Positions 37,364 through 49,335 of a DNA stretch of 64,000 bases are shown here, piece after piece; within the stretch, counting starts at the first letter, position 1, and every line of letters begins with the position of its first letter. The DNA comes from Sialis fuliginosa (Eukaryota > Arthropoda > Insecta > Megaloptera > Sialidae): assembly GCA_961205875.1 (NCBI GenBank), contig OY540815.1, forward strand, positions 6,386,001 to 6,450,000. Reading direction: 5' to 3'. The translations under genes were made by a program, and so were the position numbers. The notes under the pieces were generated by a model that had not been told where the DNA came from, did no database searches, and was given only the letters and a program-made list of their open reading frames with translations.

Positions 37364-37401
37364 ATTTTTGTAAAATTACTAAAGAAATTTTTGACAGTGT
37401 G

Positions 37402-38091
37402 TATATCATCATTTCATGAAATAATAAAACGACGACTTCTATTATACGTACCATAATTTGCAATCAAATTGCAAATATCAAAAACTACACGAGCTGCAAA
37501 ATCTAAAACTAATTACGCCCAAGGGGCAGAATCGGGAAGAATCGTAATAAAAAATATGGAAATATGTGGACGATGATCTATTTTAAATAATCGAATGAAG
37601 AACACAATACTAAAGAACAAGGGGTGAAAGAACAGACTGTCAAGGGATTACACGCTAGACGGAACCAAAATTGAAACAATTGTTCCTAATTTTCACATTA
37701 TATATTTTTCATTCTGTAACATAATTACGCGAGCTTTGTGCGCTAGAAAAAGAGAGAGAGAGAGACTGAAATATCGTATTACCTTTACAACTACGTTGTA
37801 GCAACAAGCGTCGAATAAACGCAAAAATTATCCTTGAGGGCAACTCTGAGTAGTGAGTTCATTACAAGGCGACGTTGGTGCCTGGCTTACAAAGGAATTA
37901 ATGTACCCGTTCTTGTCAAAAGATGTGCGGCGTGTTATAGTGTTGACAATGGGCCTCTTTCAATACGCGAGGACGTAGAAAACTCCCTCAAGGCTGGCTA
38001 CCTAATATTTGTCACATATTTTTTTAATAATAAAAAATATATTTTTTAATTCCCAAATAAAAATAAACTGAATTTCGTAGCTAGTATTTAA
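37402..38091 (+). other. Unassigned; GA repeat and weakly coding-like frame
   Basis: A (GA)n run lies at 37750-37765. A frame at 37834-38049 (about 71 codons) contains RRRWCLAYKGINVPVLVKRC, with base composition richer in GC than its surroundings. It has no splice context I can defend and no recognised family. Confidence 0.25.
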
Positions 38092-38520
38092 AGTACTGGC
38101 ATCAGTTATGGCCGCTATAAGAGCAAGATTTACTGTTTTTGTGATTGACGGGCTTTTTTTTGTAATTCTCATGAACTCATGTTACTGATAAAACTCTTTA
38201 TTTAATCAATTTAATTACCAAAGTCTGCAAATATACTTTGTTTTTAAATTATGGTCTTTCATTTTGTTTATGGTTTTTCTCCAGTACATGTACACTTGCT
38301 AATGATTACAAAATGATAAGTACTACGATATAAATGAAAGAATCGTCTTTGAAATAATGATATTATGCTATGATAATATAATAAATAAATAAATTATACT
38401 AATAATAATTAGTTTAAATGTCCACCATTTTGACACCTATTGGCCGATTAATATTCAGTAATGGTAGTAATCAAATATCAACCAATATTTCTAATTCAGT
38501 ACATTTAATTAAAAAATAGT
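38092..38520 (+). mobile_element. MITE family GGCACCAG, copy 3
   Basis: Begins GTACTGGCATCAGTTATGGC and follows 15064-15590 closely to CAGTACATTTAATTAAAAAA. Truncated at the same 3' point as copy 1, so copies 1 and 3 may descend from one deleted master. Confidence 0.6.
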
Positions 38521-38924
38521 CATTAGTGAGATAAGCGAATTTGAATGAAAACTGGACAACCACTTCTGCATTTCACTGTATTTGAAAATTACAAAATTGT
38601 TTTGAATGAGTTGTACGTTTTTTTTTGTTGTTTTCACATCGTTTATTAAATCCTAGAGGGCACGCTAGGGAGTGCACGTGCAGTTTAAAAACATACACAT
38701 ATGACGACAGTTGCATCTGCAGTTCAAAGCGTGCATTGTGATTAACTCTTGTGAGTAAATACTCTCGACAAAAACAACGGCGAGCAGCGTATGCTCGCAA
38801 GCAAAAAGGCCAAACATTTTCATTAAACGAAAATGCATTTGCTGCGGTGAAATCTGGGATTTCTAGAATGGTCTGTTTGATTTTGCTTGTTTGTTTCATG
38901 TGAGGTTCATGTTATATTAGATAC
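38521..38924. other. Possible degraded coding region, both strands open
   Basis: At 38735-38905 the plus strand is open and reads SRQKQRRAAYARKQKGQTFS in its middle. The minus strand is open over 38573-38899 (108 codons). Only one could be real and neither matches a family I know. The lysine/arginine-rich plus-strand segment is the more protein-like. Confidence 0.25.
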
Positions 38925-39262
38925 ACTTTAAAAAAAAACATCTGTCATGTGCTTTCTCGTGCTAAATTCACTAAAGGTAGTTAATTATAATTAAAGTATT
39001 CACAAGAATTGCCATTGTTTACTTAACCATTTAATTTCTATACAATTTTATTAAAAAATATTTTTTCGATATTTTTATTTTTTGGACAATTTCAATCTAA
39101 ATCTAAATTTTTCTGTTGTGCAAACGTTAAAATTACATGTCAAAGTAAATAACGATTGTAAAAAAACGATTTTTTAAAACAAATTGAGATAAATCTTTGT
39201 AATATTTTACAACAAACGTTGTGGTGACCTATATTATAGAAAATTCAATGCACTATCAAAAC
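38925..39262 (+). repeat. Dispersed repeat family, copy 3
   Basis: Related to 13352-13830 and 11527-11885: CTAAATTCACTAAAGGTAG, CAATCTAAATCTAAATTT and CAACAAACGTTGTGGT shared. Confidence 0.55.
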
Positions 39263-40344
39263 ACTTTAAATTATCCAAATCTCAAATAATCAGACATCAT
39301 TAGAAAGTTCATTATTTCTACTTTTTAAAGAAAAATAAAAAATCATTAATATTTAACGAAACTAGAGCACTTTTAGTAAAACCCTATAATTTGGGAATAA
39401 GTCGCCATATTTTCTAAACAATTGAATGTATGAAATTTTTTTTTTACAAAAGTTTTGTATTTTTTTATGATCTTTAAAATGATGTACTTTTGGATATACC
39501 GTTCCATTTGATTTTGCTGAGAAACGGGCATGTAGGTACCCCTCAAACTACCCCCAAAGGAAAGGTTTTATGGGGTTGAAAATATTTTCCTGAAATTCTT
39601 TAGGATCGATATATACAGTAAATATTTTATCATAAAACTCTCTCTTCTTTAGTTTGGGCGTAAAACATAGTGGACGGGTGTTCTGGAACACCCGGTATAT
39701 ACAATCAAATTGAGAACCTCCTCTTTTTTTGAAGTCTGTTAAAAATAGGTTAAATAGTAAGTCTAGACTTAACTACAAATTGATAATTTAAGTTAATAAT
39801 AAGAGTGAAACCAGCTAGTTACAAAATTAAATAACGACTCAGTTTCAAGTTGAATTAAATTTCACAATTTCTACAATCAACATATCAGCATCTCCTTGTT
39901 TTACATAATAATGTAATAAGTAGATAATTTCTTAAGGTAATAGACAAAGTCTCACCTCATAATACCATTGGGGGTGGAGTTAGGAGGTTGTTTAATGTAG
40001 TACATCGCACCTCCCAGTCAAATGCCATCAGATAAAATGGGTACAGCTCGGTAAGCATGCATACTATGCAATACAAACCGCCTTTGAATACCTTACAAGG
40101 GTTATATTGTATTCGATAATATCGGAATAGGGTAAATGCGACGATAACCAACTAAATAAAGTATCCTTTCATGATTTAAGATATCCGCAAAGATCCTTTG
40201 GAAGATTATTCACAAAAAGGTGGTTAAGTTATTCCAAGTACATATATGCACCCAAATTTTAAATTATGGTATTTCAATGTTGTATTTATATTTTTATGTG
40301 TTAAATTTATTATACACTTTTTTGGGTTTGAATTGAGTTTGAAC
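39263..40344. other. No gene recognised
   Basis: Contains GGTGTTCTGGAACACCCGG at 39677, a short palindrome of a type often found at repeat ends. Otherwise nothing recognisable. Confidence 0.4.
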
Positions 40345-40680
40345 ACTTTTAGTTTCTCTTTGTCTGTCTGTATGTACGTCTCATTCTCTTATATACCTAT
40401 TAAGATGAAATTTGGTATACGGACGTAAATTGATGATCTAAAAAAATAAATATTTTTTAAGCCCCCTCCTATACTCGATTTTTTTCATTACCACATTGAG
40501 TGGGGTGTTTTTAGATAGGTCTCCTAAAATGAAACAGAAATGTTTAGGACCTTTTGATTTCAACCCTTCAGTCACGAGATTTTTGCTTTCAAAATTGTTA
40601 TCAGAGTGACCCCCACCTTTCTCTAATTTCTAAATTATCGATGTAAAAAATCTGAAAAAATTCCAGAATGTAGCTTTTCA
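40345..40680 (+). repeat. Dispersed repeat, also at 28460-28790
   Basis: Similar over about 330 bp to 28460-28790, with TATTAAGATGAAATTTGG near the start and CCTTTTGATTTCAACCCTTC in the middle. Confidence 0.55.
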
Positions 40681-40782
40681 TTAGTGCTTTCAATGAAAAT
40701 TGTAACGAACACTGTAGATTTTTTTTTAAACTTTATATTGCATTGTTAGATGAAATGTTAATTCAACAGATAATAATTTAAT

Positions 40783-41376
40783 CAGGGACTTAAATTTGAA
40801 TCTGAACCCGAACCCGAAACCTGAAAAAACCCATATTTTTCATTAACCTGAACCTGAACCGAACCGTTATATATCAAAGTCAATGAACCTGAACCTGAAT
40901 CCGAATCTTTTCATGGATAACCGGTAACCATATATTTTAAAAGGTTCAATATATTATTTTTAATATTTTTCTCCAAAGATGATAAAATGAACTATCTGAA
41001 AATCTGTTTGAATTTTATGGTATATGAGTTATCATGTCCACTTCTAAAATTTACAAAAAATTTTCATTCTTTTTTTTATTCTATAATTGAATTACATTTC
41101 AGTTTGCAAAAATTTTTGAAAAGTAGAGATTTCAATCTTTAAAATGTAATTTTATTTTTTGTCCTTTTTTCTGGCGATATTTTAATGGCAACTAATGTTT
41201 TTTTTTTCAGAAGTATAATTTTTTTCCAATAAAATAATTTTCTTTCTATTACAAACTTGAACCCCAATTCGAACCTGAACCATAACATATTGAAGCCAAA
41301 CCCGAACCCGAACCGAAATTTATATTTGAACCCGAACTGAATCCGAACCATAAAAAAATTCCGGTTCAAGTCCCTG
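40783..41376. mobile_element. 594-bp hAT-type element with GAACCC-rich ends
   Basis: Ends CAGGGACTTAAATTTGAA and, inverted, CAGGGACTTGAACCGGAA. Perfect 8-bp duplication AATTTAAT at 40775-40782 and 41377-41384. Both subterminal regions consist of degenerate CCTGAACC/CCCGAACC hexamer arrays (40797-40910, 41258-41350). The middle is AT-rich with no transposase. Confidence 0.85.
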
Positions 41377-41384
41377 AATTTAAT

Positions 41385-41824
41385 TAATTGTTTTTACAAA
41401 TGTAATAATTTAACCAATTTTTGTATGAATTTTGTACGACGTATCTACTCTACGCAAAAAAGATTATATTGAATTCGATAATATCGAATATTCACAGAAC
41501 AGAAGAGAAAACTGGTCCCACAGAGAGTATGTAAATGTGGAAAATTTGCTAATGTAATACGATACGGAAAGAGCAGGAAAAATTACTTGTCTGCTGAATA
41601 AAAATGTGTATATTTTGTTTGAAGTTTTCCTTTAAGAATTTCCATGGCTTCCGCTAACATAGACACAGTCGAATTTTTTTTACGTTTCAATAATAATTAT
41701 ATATTATAATTTATACATAATTTTTCCAATAAGTACCTATAATTTAATTTTTATATGTAACGTCTTTTTTTGTTTTGAATGATCGCAAAATGATTTTGAG
41801 AAATACATTTTGAAAATATAAGTA
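41385..41824. other. No gene recognised
   Basis: AT-rich; nothing recognisable. Confidence 0.45.
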
Positions 41825-42680
41825 ACTAGCTGGGCCCGCGCGGATTCGCTCGCGTGGACTACGGAATTATTGTTTAGGATTTAAAAAAAAAATACATAGT
41901 TGAATTAAATACAAACACGATTAGTTATTATTGTAATAAACTACCTAACAATAACAAATCAGAACAAAAAGTAAAAATAATTTTTGTTCTATTTAAATTT
42001 AAAAGTTAATTATTGAAAACAAAATAAACAAGTGTCAATCAAAAGAATACCGACTTGTGATCATTCCCTCTGCCCTGCGTCTACTTTGCATGCTCCCTCC
42101 TTGCCGCACGCCGCGACACGAGTCGCCATCGCGCGAATAATATGTTCCCGTATGTATATTTCGATATTTTACTATAATACGTCCAAATTGGATGCTGTAA
42201 AGGGCAAATTATATCTACATTAAGTACTTATGACGATAAGGATTAATGTTTTGCAGGTCATAAGTCCACGTAAATAAAACCAAAATATTTTAACTTTTCT
42301 TTGTAACATAAAAGCAGTCATTGTGGCTTAAATATAAAAGTTAGACATATGGTGTTAAAGTTAGACTTTATTGTAGATCTTTTGATTCTACACAATTCTT
42401 TATTCCATTATTTTGTTCAATATTGAACGGTTTAGGCAGCGTATTGCAAAATAGCGCGTCGACGGCAAATTTTTTTCCGACTTGATTTACTATTATCGTC
42501 ACTGCTTAGTTGTTATGTTACCTAACGTAACAAAATATAGCCTATAACCTGACTAGAGAACGTACCTATGAATTAAAAAAGAAACCACGTAAATCCGATA
42601 AGTGGTTCTCGAATGATAAGCGCACTAACGGACAGACAGATAGACAGAGAGACGTTGAGCTTTATATATATATATTAAGG
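41825..42680 (+). mobile_element. Helitron-like repeat, family 2 copy B (enlarged)
   Basis: Starts ACTAGCTGGGCCCGCGCGGA and ends with the TAAGTGGTTCTCGAATGATA and GACAGACAGATAGACAGAGA modules and a TATATATA run. It is about 500 bp longer than copies A and C. The extra middle (about 41990-42320) includes a GC-rich patch at 42060-42140, possibly captured sequence. Confidence 0.5.
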
Positions 42681-43289
42681 ATGTAGGTACATATTTTAGT
42701 ACATTAAATATTTGTGATTTTGGGGGTATATTTTCAAGATATGTAATATAAATTTGACAGTCGATTTAAAAGACCTTACGATACCAAAAATACAAATTCA
42801 AGAAATGCAGAACAACACTATATACACGGTTATTTGATTTGCTCAGAAACAATAAAAATAAAAGTATTTCAACAAAGTTTTCCCTTGCACACATTGAATC
42901 TATTCTCTACCCCCTCCCCCTCTCCCACCTTGCCCATACAACCGGCACCATCACGTTCTGTAAACTCAAACAGATGACACGGTACCTTCAAAATGTGATA
43001 AACAAACTGCACCCCTTTGCGCCACCCTCTCACACCCTCTATTAAATTGTACCTGCACACAAACACCTCTATGCGTGTAGAGAGTGATCATAAAGTATTT
43101 TCTTAAATAAGTTTTTAGAACTTTATTGTATAAATAATTAAAAAACAAATCATGAAAATTTTTATTATATTACCTTACATAGAATGGGTTCCCATTCAAA
43201 AATACATTGTTTAAAAATATTATATTAATATTAAATTCAGTAAGTGATAATAAATCTGACCCTCTGTCAAAATTATTTGCCCACCCGTG
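42681..43289. other. No gene recognised
   Basis: A pyrimidine-rich CCCCCTCCCCCTCTCCCACC patch at 42910 makes overlapping minus-strand frames. No domain seen. Confidence 0.4.
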
Positions 43290-43297
43290 GTATAGAA

Positions 43298-43922
43298 CAT
43301 AGGTGTCCAACCTTTTGAACCTTTTGGGCCGCATAGCATAAACCCAATCTACCAAGGACCGCACAAAAATTTTTTTGCTCAATGTATTTATCCCCCCCCC
43401 GTCCGAATTTTTTTCTTACTACTCTACTGAAATTTGACCATAGACTTCGAAGATACGCCACTCAAAAGAATAAAAAACTTAATTTTAAGAAAAAAATAAA
43501 ATCGACTTAAAAAAAACTAAAAACACTGAGAATAATACATAATAATTAAATTTAACAGTTTTTGAAATCGGTGCCAAGCCAATAAAAAACTTTTTAATAA
43601 AGAGAAAAGAAAACCGGCTTCAAAAACTGTTAAATTAAATTATTAGGTATACATTTCAGTGTTTCTGGTTATTTTAAGTCTGTATTATTTTTGTTTATTT
43701 TTTAAGTTTTGGAAGCTAAATCTGTCAACCAATTAGGATCTTCCAAATAAGGTACCTCTAGTTTTTCTTTTTGATTCTAAAAACATTGTATTTTATTTTT
43801 TAAATCGTAGAATCCTTTTAACGTTGTGTTATGTGTTATATTCATTATTATAAGATTTTTTTTTAATTATCTGATGAGGGCCGCAACAAAGATATTCGCG
43901 GGCCTCGGGTTGGACAAGCTTG
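43298..43922. mobile_element. 625-bp non-autonomous hAT element
   Basis: Ends CATAGGTGTCCAACC and, inverted, CAAGCTTGTCCAACC. Perfect 8-bp duplication GTATAGAA at 43290-43297 and 43923-43930. GGGCCGCA and GCGGGCCTCG motifs near the ends resemble 21398-22289. An internal inverted pair (AACAGTTTTTGAA and TTCAAAAACTGTT, 43554-43632) gives partial foldback. Confidence 0.85.
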
Positions 43923-43930
43923 GTATAGAA

Positions 43931-44774
43931 TATCTACACCAAATTGTGTTATATTGATTATGGAAACTAGTTTGCTAAAATCCATAGACAAAAAAACAGA
44001 AATAACACCAAGCACAATATAAATAAAGTTACGACAAATGTTTCTTTAAATATAATAAAATAAGATTTCAGTATTGATAGAATCACACATACATATAATA
44101 ATATATAGACTTCCTGATCACACCATATACACATACGTACATGTATGTATTGATAAAACAAATTCACAACAAAGAGCGTTCGACACGTTGTTGAAAGGTT
44201 TAAGATATTATCTATTTTGCTTTGAAGCCAGTCAATAACTAGACAGCTATTCCCCCTCCTTTATCCCTACAAAGACCCCCCCTCCACCCACTACATAGGC
44301 AATCACATTTACCAAACTAGTAGTATCATTGTGAGTATAGATAAGAAATTAAATGAAAAGGAAGTTGGGAGACTTTTTGCGCTATGAATATACTGGCAGA
44401 AGGTATTCTTCTGAGAAAATTAAATTCATTCCGAACAAATAATAACGTGAAATGAAATTTTCTACGCTATGAAGGTAGGAGGGGTGGTGGGGGTGAGAGG
44501 GTAAAATATAACGTATTAGTTTTTCTATATTTTTTATTTGACGACGGCAAGATCTTAAAAGCTTATAGTGGAACGTAATCCTGTGTTAGTTGCAGTACTG
44601 AATTTGCTCTATGATGGAAAATGAAAAATCTACTGGGATATATTAAAGAGAATGGGATATTTAATGGAGATTATTTTGTACGAGATTACTTTTGTATTAT
44701 TTAATTGTATTTTTAATAGAGTTTAGAATACTGAGAATATTAAAATGTATAAATTATTTAAGCTCAAGAAATCC
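43931..44774. other. No gene recognised
   Basis: C-rich and G-rich patches near 44270 and 44485; nothing recognisable. Confidence 0.4.
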
Positions 44775-45075
44775 TTACTAATATTATAAATACGAAAGTG
44801 TGTCTGTTTGTTTGTAACCTTTTCACGGCCAAACCGATTTTGATGAAATTTGGCAGGAAGATAACTTACATCTTGAGGAAGGACATAGGCTACTTTGTAT
44901 TCCTAAAATTTAATCCTGAAAAATTTATTAGATAAAAAAAAGTATATGTGACATTTGTATGTACTTACGTGCGACCTGTTTTATCGACTATCTCTTTTAC
45001 CTAACTTAAATTTTACGCGAACCATATACATCTTATTATATATATGACACGAATGAAGTTGCAGGTAATAGCTAA
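44775..45075 (+). mobile_element. Helitron-like (Lep1-type) repeat, copy 3
   Basis: Begins TACTAATATTATAAATACGA and carries AAACCGATTTTGATGAAATT and GGACATAGGCTACTTTGTAT. It ends GAAGTTGCAGGTAATAGCTAATA. The mariner-like element at 45078 starts directly after. Confidence 0.5.
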
Positions 45076-45077
45076 TA

Positions 45078-45791
45078 CAGTAAGTACTCGACTTACGCGA
45101 TTAATTCGTTCCAAAGGTTTTCATGTAAGTCGAAAAATCGTGTAAGTCGAGGACTTACTGTAGCAAAAAATATAACAATCAGTTTTGTAAAAGAAGTGAA
45201 CGCAGCAGAGAAAAATATTTAAAATTGTAAATAAAATGTAACAACTCAATACTAAAAACCCTAAAAAAATATATAAATTCCTTGTTGTGCCAAGTAAACT
45301 TTGAGTACATAGACAAGAGGGGACTGAGGAAAGGGTGCGGTGTTTGACAATCTCGGTTGGCAAAATGGTCGCAGGGATACAAAGCGCCGCGAAATTAAAA
45401 TAACACTTTTTTTCAAATCGCGTAAGTATGAATTCGCGTAAGTCGAGGACTTATGTCCGGTATTATAAAGGAGGTAACAAAATTTGCTATCTAGCAAGCA
45501 CTTTCAAATAGGGTATTAATTCTGTACTAGTATCTATGGATTAGCTATGTAATTTAAAGCAGTGACACTTCAACTAATTGTAACACAGTTGGTATCTTTG
45601 ATCGTACAAAATAATTTTCATAATATCACCACTGTTTTAATACCGTTGGTATTTACCTACAAGGCGTGCGCGAAACTTGTCAAAGTTTTCTACAAACTCC
45701 AAAAAAAACTGTCATATAAGTTTGATATCTCATTTGAAAGTGCTTGCTAGCTAGCAAATTTGCTAGCTCCTTTATAATATGGACATTACTG
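45078..45791. mobile_element. Tc1/mariner-like element with nested MITE in its 3' end
   Basis: Starts CAGTAAGTACTCGACTTACG and ends TTACTG, with TA at 45076-45077 and 45792-45793. Its 3' TIR (GTAAGTCGAGGACTTA...CTG) is split by the MITE at 45454-45785. An internal copy of the terminus makes 45078-45165 a small hairpin of its own. Homologous to 29357-30422. Confidence 0.7.
45454..45785. mobile_element. 332-bp TTA-flanked MITE, copy 3
   Basis: Starts TGTCCGGTATTATAAAGGAG, and the right end inverts to TGTCCATATTATAAAGGAGC. TTA at 45451-45453 and 45786-45788. The same family occurs at 29436 and 29797, inverted internally relative to those. Confidence 0.75.
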
Positions 45792-45793
45792 TA

Positions 45794-47612
45794 GTAATAT
45801 ATTCTTAGATTATATTCTAGTTCAGTGATGAGTACCCTTTAAGTTTCTTTCCTCATATTTCTGGAAGGGAAATATATTAATCAGTTAAGAATTAAACGAA
45901 TATCAATTAAGATAATTAACCATTGCGTACAGTAAAAGTACTAAAGAGTAAATAAGATTAACAAAAAGTCTAAAAACTTAAATAATAAGATAAATTTTGG
46001 TTTAAAAATACATAACGATTAAAGAAAACAAAAACAAATTATAACTTTTACGCGCTAAAAACTCTATTATAAAAACATTTTCTGCTGTCAAATAAATAGC
46101 ACACGAAAAAAATAACAGCAAACTTTTCGACTGTTGAATTTGAAAGAGTCTACATAAACTTTGTTTCTTGAGATGAAGACTGCTTTGAAACGTAACTAAA
46201 AAAAAAGTTATGGAAAACACGAAAATATATTTCATTTGCATAGCCTTTAAGTTAGGCTTTCCCCCTTTTCAATCAGTCGGAGAGATGGTATATAAGGGTC
46301 CCCCGTTTAGATCTAACAAGCTTCTTTAATGTTTAACTTAACGTTCTTTGACATCCGGGACATCCAGGCTTTTACATATGTATCTCTACACTTCACTGAT
46401 GTCTCTCTGCATGTATCATAAAGTTTTATATGATGGGCCCATTTTATCAAAGCTATTCCTGATGAATGATAGTGATACACACTAACATTAAAAAGTAATA
46501 CTCCATTTAGGAAAATGTAGAAATATGAGAATATAATGATTTTCATTTGAACGCATTAAGAAAAAAACTTCAAGTCTCCTGTTTGACGACATAGTACTTT
46601 TGAACTATAAATCTCACAGATTTTTTATTAGTCTTAAAATGTTCGATATATAATCTATGTTTACGTAATAAAATTTTAAATGATTTCAACAATTACTGTA
46701 TTAATTATAGCACTTTAAGTGAAGTAGTACTTAAAATTCGAAAGGCAAGTGTGTCAATTGTTTTTGATGCTACAAAATGAAATGAGTAGCTTCTCAATTA
46801 ATTAAACCTTATTCAACTCGTTTATACTGCATTTATAAATTAATTTAAAACGTAGATGTACCAAAATTATTAATTATTGTTAAAACAGAGAATTTATTAA
46901 TATGTATTTTAAATAAATGGCTGTAACTTTTAAAGTATGCATCGAAATTAATTGAAATTTTGATACGCAAAACTAGATTATATAACACACATTTTAAGAT
47001 TAATTTGAAATTTTTGTGATGTATAGTTTCAATGTACTAAGTCACCAAACATAAGACGTTTTTATTATAATTCAGATTAAATGAAGATTAAAAAAAATAC
47101 TTTAAAAACTAGAAGATCGGAAAAAAATGTTTGGCTTAAATTTTCATTTAAATACAAAAATTACTGTTTACATAAAATAATGTGGAATTAAAGGGAAAAA
47201 AACAACATTTTAGCGGAAATGGGTCAGGATATTTTAAATAAACACATAAAATCCTTATATTTCGCTTACGTTGACACAAAGAAACTACGTTTATCTGAAT
47301 TAGATCTCGATTTGTATAAAAAAGGACCCACCTTTATCAGATTGTACGTGTCTATAATATTTAAAAGTAAAATCTAATGATAATATACACACACCATTGT
47401 TTCAAAATAAATGAAAACTGCGCGCAACGGCGTTTAAGAAAATTAAATAGGCTTTTGTAATAAATACAAGACGTTAAAGGAATGAACAAAACAATAAAAA
47501 TACCTGGAAAAAATAGAAAGGAAAAAAGATTTTCACGTTGTTTTAACTTGAAGAACCATCATAAAACTCTGGTCATTAGTGTGTGCGTTTTTTTCCCCCT
47601 ACAAATTAATCT
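45794..47612. other. Unassigned stretch
   Basis: 46292-46300 reads TATATAAGG, with a TATA-box shape, but no downstream exon follows. Frames at 46002-46546 (minus) have no known domain. Nothing firm. Confidence 0.35.
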
Positions 47613-47740
47613 TGATTCACACAAAATCATTTGAGTCGAGTCTAGTTCGGTCGAGTCAAGTTGAGAATTTCAGGTGAATTGATTCGACTTTTATCTATAT
47701 ATATTTAACAGTTGGACTCGAGCGATCTGGTGTGAAGTCA
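47613..47740. mobile_element. 128-bp MITE
   Basis: TGATTCACACAAAATCATTT and, inverted, TGACTTCACACCAGATCGCT, both followed by a GAGTCSAG block, form imperfect TIRs of about 28 bp. TSD not clear. Confidence 0.5.
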
Positions 47741-49335
47741 GCCTAATGCTTGTGAGATGTGTGTAAGAGAGAGAGATGGTCACTCATACATAACCAACAG
47801 TTTCCGGAACATCTTGCATAATACAGAAATAAAAACCGCTTTTAGTTTTCGTAAAAACAGATAAAACGTGTTGGTTAAGAATACAAACATGACTTATTCA
47901 TTGATGAAATGTAATCAAAAATAGCTTTTTGAGATTTGGGGGGAATGTTATAATGAATCGATACGAATATTTTAATTTTAATCATATTACTTTTTCTGTG
48001 AACATTTTATTTTTCTAAATAAATTAATTTTTTCAATTTTTATTATTGAAAAAAAATGTTAAAATGCAATAAATAAATAAATAAATAATAATAAAACAAA
48101 GAAATATAATTTTATATAGAAAATAACGCGGAAAGTTGAAATTTTTAAACCGCAGATCTGTATCTCAAACCGATCTCGAGATATAGCCATTCAAAGTTTT
48201 GTTTTTTTTTTCTAAATTTTGAAGAAAAATGGTCGTAACTTTTGAACTAATGATCGGAATTGATTTTAGTAAACGAATTTTAAATCAGAGTGTCAAAATC
48301 TATATGATGGCATATACAATTCTTAAAAATTCTTGAAAAAATTTGATAAAAAAAAAACGATTTTTCGCGAAATTTTTTTTGCCGAATTTTAAGAATTATA
48401 CATGTCATTTTAAAGATTTTGACACGCTTTACGGTCATTTTTCTTCAAAATTTACACAGAAAAAAAATGTTAATGGCTATATCCCGAAAACGGTTTAAGT
48501 TACAGATTTTTTTTTTACTTTCACAATCACAGAACTTTTACAATCACAGAAAAATCTACTTAAAAATATGAAAATAAGAAGAAAGATTCATAACCCTCTA
48601 CATAAATAGAACGTTATAAAATACATTCAAATGCGCGAGTATCCGACTTTTTTTGTATAAAGTTTTCAAGTTTTAATTTATTTTTTACAAAATTTCATTG
48701 TGATTATTTAAACCAAAGCTACAGCTATTTGAATATTGCAATTTTTTTTAAATGAAAATGCAAAATTCAAAAAGATAGCAAATAGCAGAATCACACACCT
48801 AGGGGGGAACCGTCTCCCTGGAGAGGGCGCCTATGGTCGCAACCTACACCCAAATCCTACACTCACATCTACACATGCATACTCACATATGTAAAATGTT
48901 AGAGTTATAATTCCAAATTTAATTAGAAAGCTTTTAAAAAATTATTCTAAAATGAAATATTACTTTGTATCTGTCGTCGCAAATAAAAGTTCGAATATTT
49001 ATTGTTCTAATAAATCAATTCATGAAAACTAAGAAAAACAACAACCGAATGATACAAATGAAATAAAAAAATAAATAAAAATTGTTCATTTCAGCTAGGG
49101 GAGGCGGGATAAGCCGGACTAAACAAAAGGTATACACTGGAATGACATGGGGGTTGAAATAAACCTAATTCTGGACCCAACCCTCAACCGCACAACGGTC
49201 GTATCCCTGGAAATAACACTTTTGTAATTCTTTATTTCTTGTTAACGCTACAGGATTCAATCTGTTAATTTTAAGTTGCATTTTAAGAATAAATACATGA
49301 CTTCCACGTTCTAAATATTTTTAATATTAGTTTTG
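47741..49335. other. Unassigned; imperfect inverted region
   Basis: 48170-48500 has loosely inverted halves (CCGATCTCGAGATATAGCCATT against AATGGCTATATCCCGAAAAC), perhaps a decayed foldback. An AATA repeat lies at 48065-48090. No gene. Confidence 0.35.

Larger units (their letters stand above)
31040..37399. mobile_element. 6.36-kb CACTG-terminated (EnSpm/CACTA-like) composite element
   Basis: Ends CACTGTTAAAAATTT (31040) and, inverted, CACTGTCAAAAATTT (37399), with TG on each outer side (31038-31039, 37400-37401), a possible 2-bp duplication. Both subterminal regions (about 31040-32110 and 36560-37399) are packed with inverted copies of a TTTGTAAAATTACTA-like motif, the arrangement CACTA transposons use for transposase binding. 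Inside are a five-exon DUF4806-like pseudogene (34957-36357) and a nested hAT foldback (32657-34464). No DDE transposase is recognisable, so it is probably non-autonomous or a cargo-carrying derivative. Short animal CACTA elements with CACTG ends and 2-3-bp TSDs are known; the assignment is inferred from ends and layout. Confidence 0.7.

Noticed and set aside
36889-37456. 158-codon minus frame and paired plus frames
   Set aside because: Produced by the perfect 219-bp duplication; the two halves have the same residues and no domain.
37834-38049. 71-codon frame with Cys and Arg residues
   Set aside because: Weakly protein-like but with no conserved motif or splice context; listed only as unassigned.
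46292-46300. TATATAAGG as a TATA box
   Set aside because: No initiator, transcript or downstream exon can be seen; chance match in AT-rich DNA.
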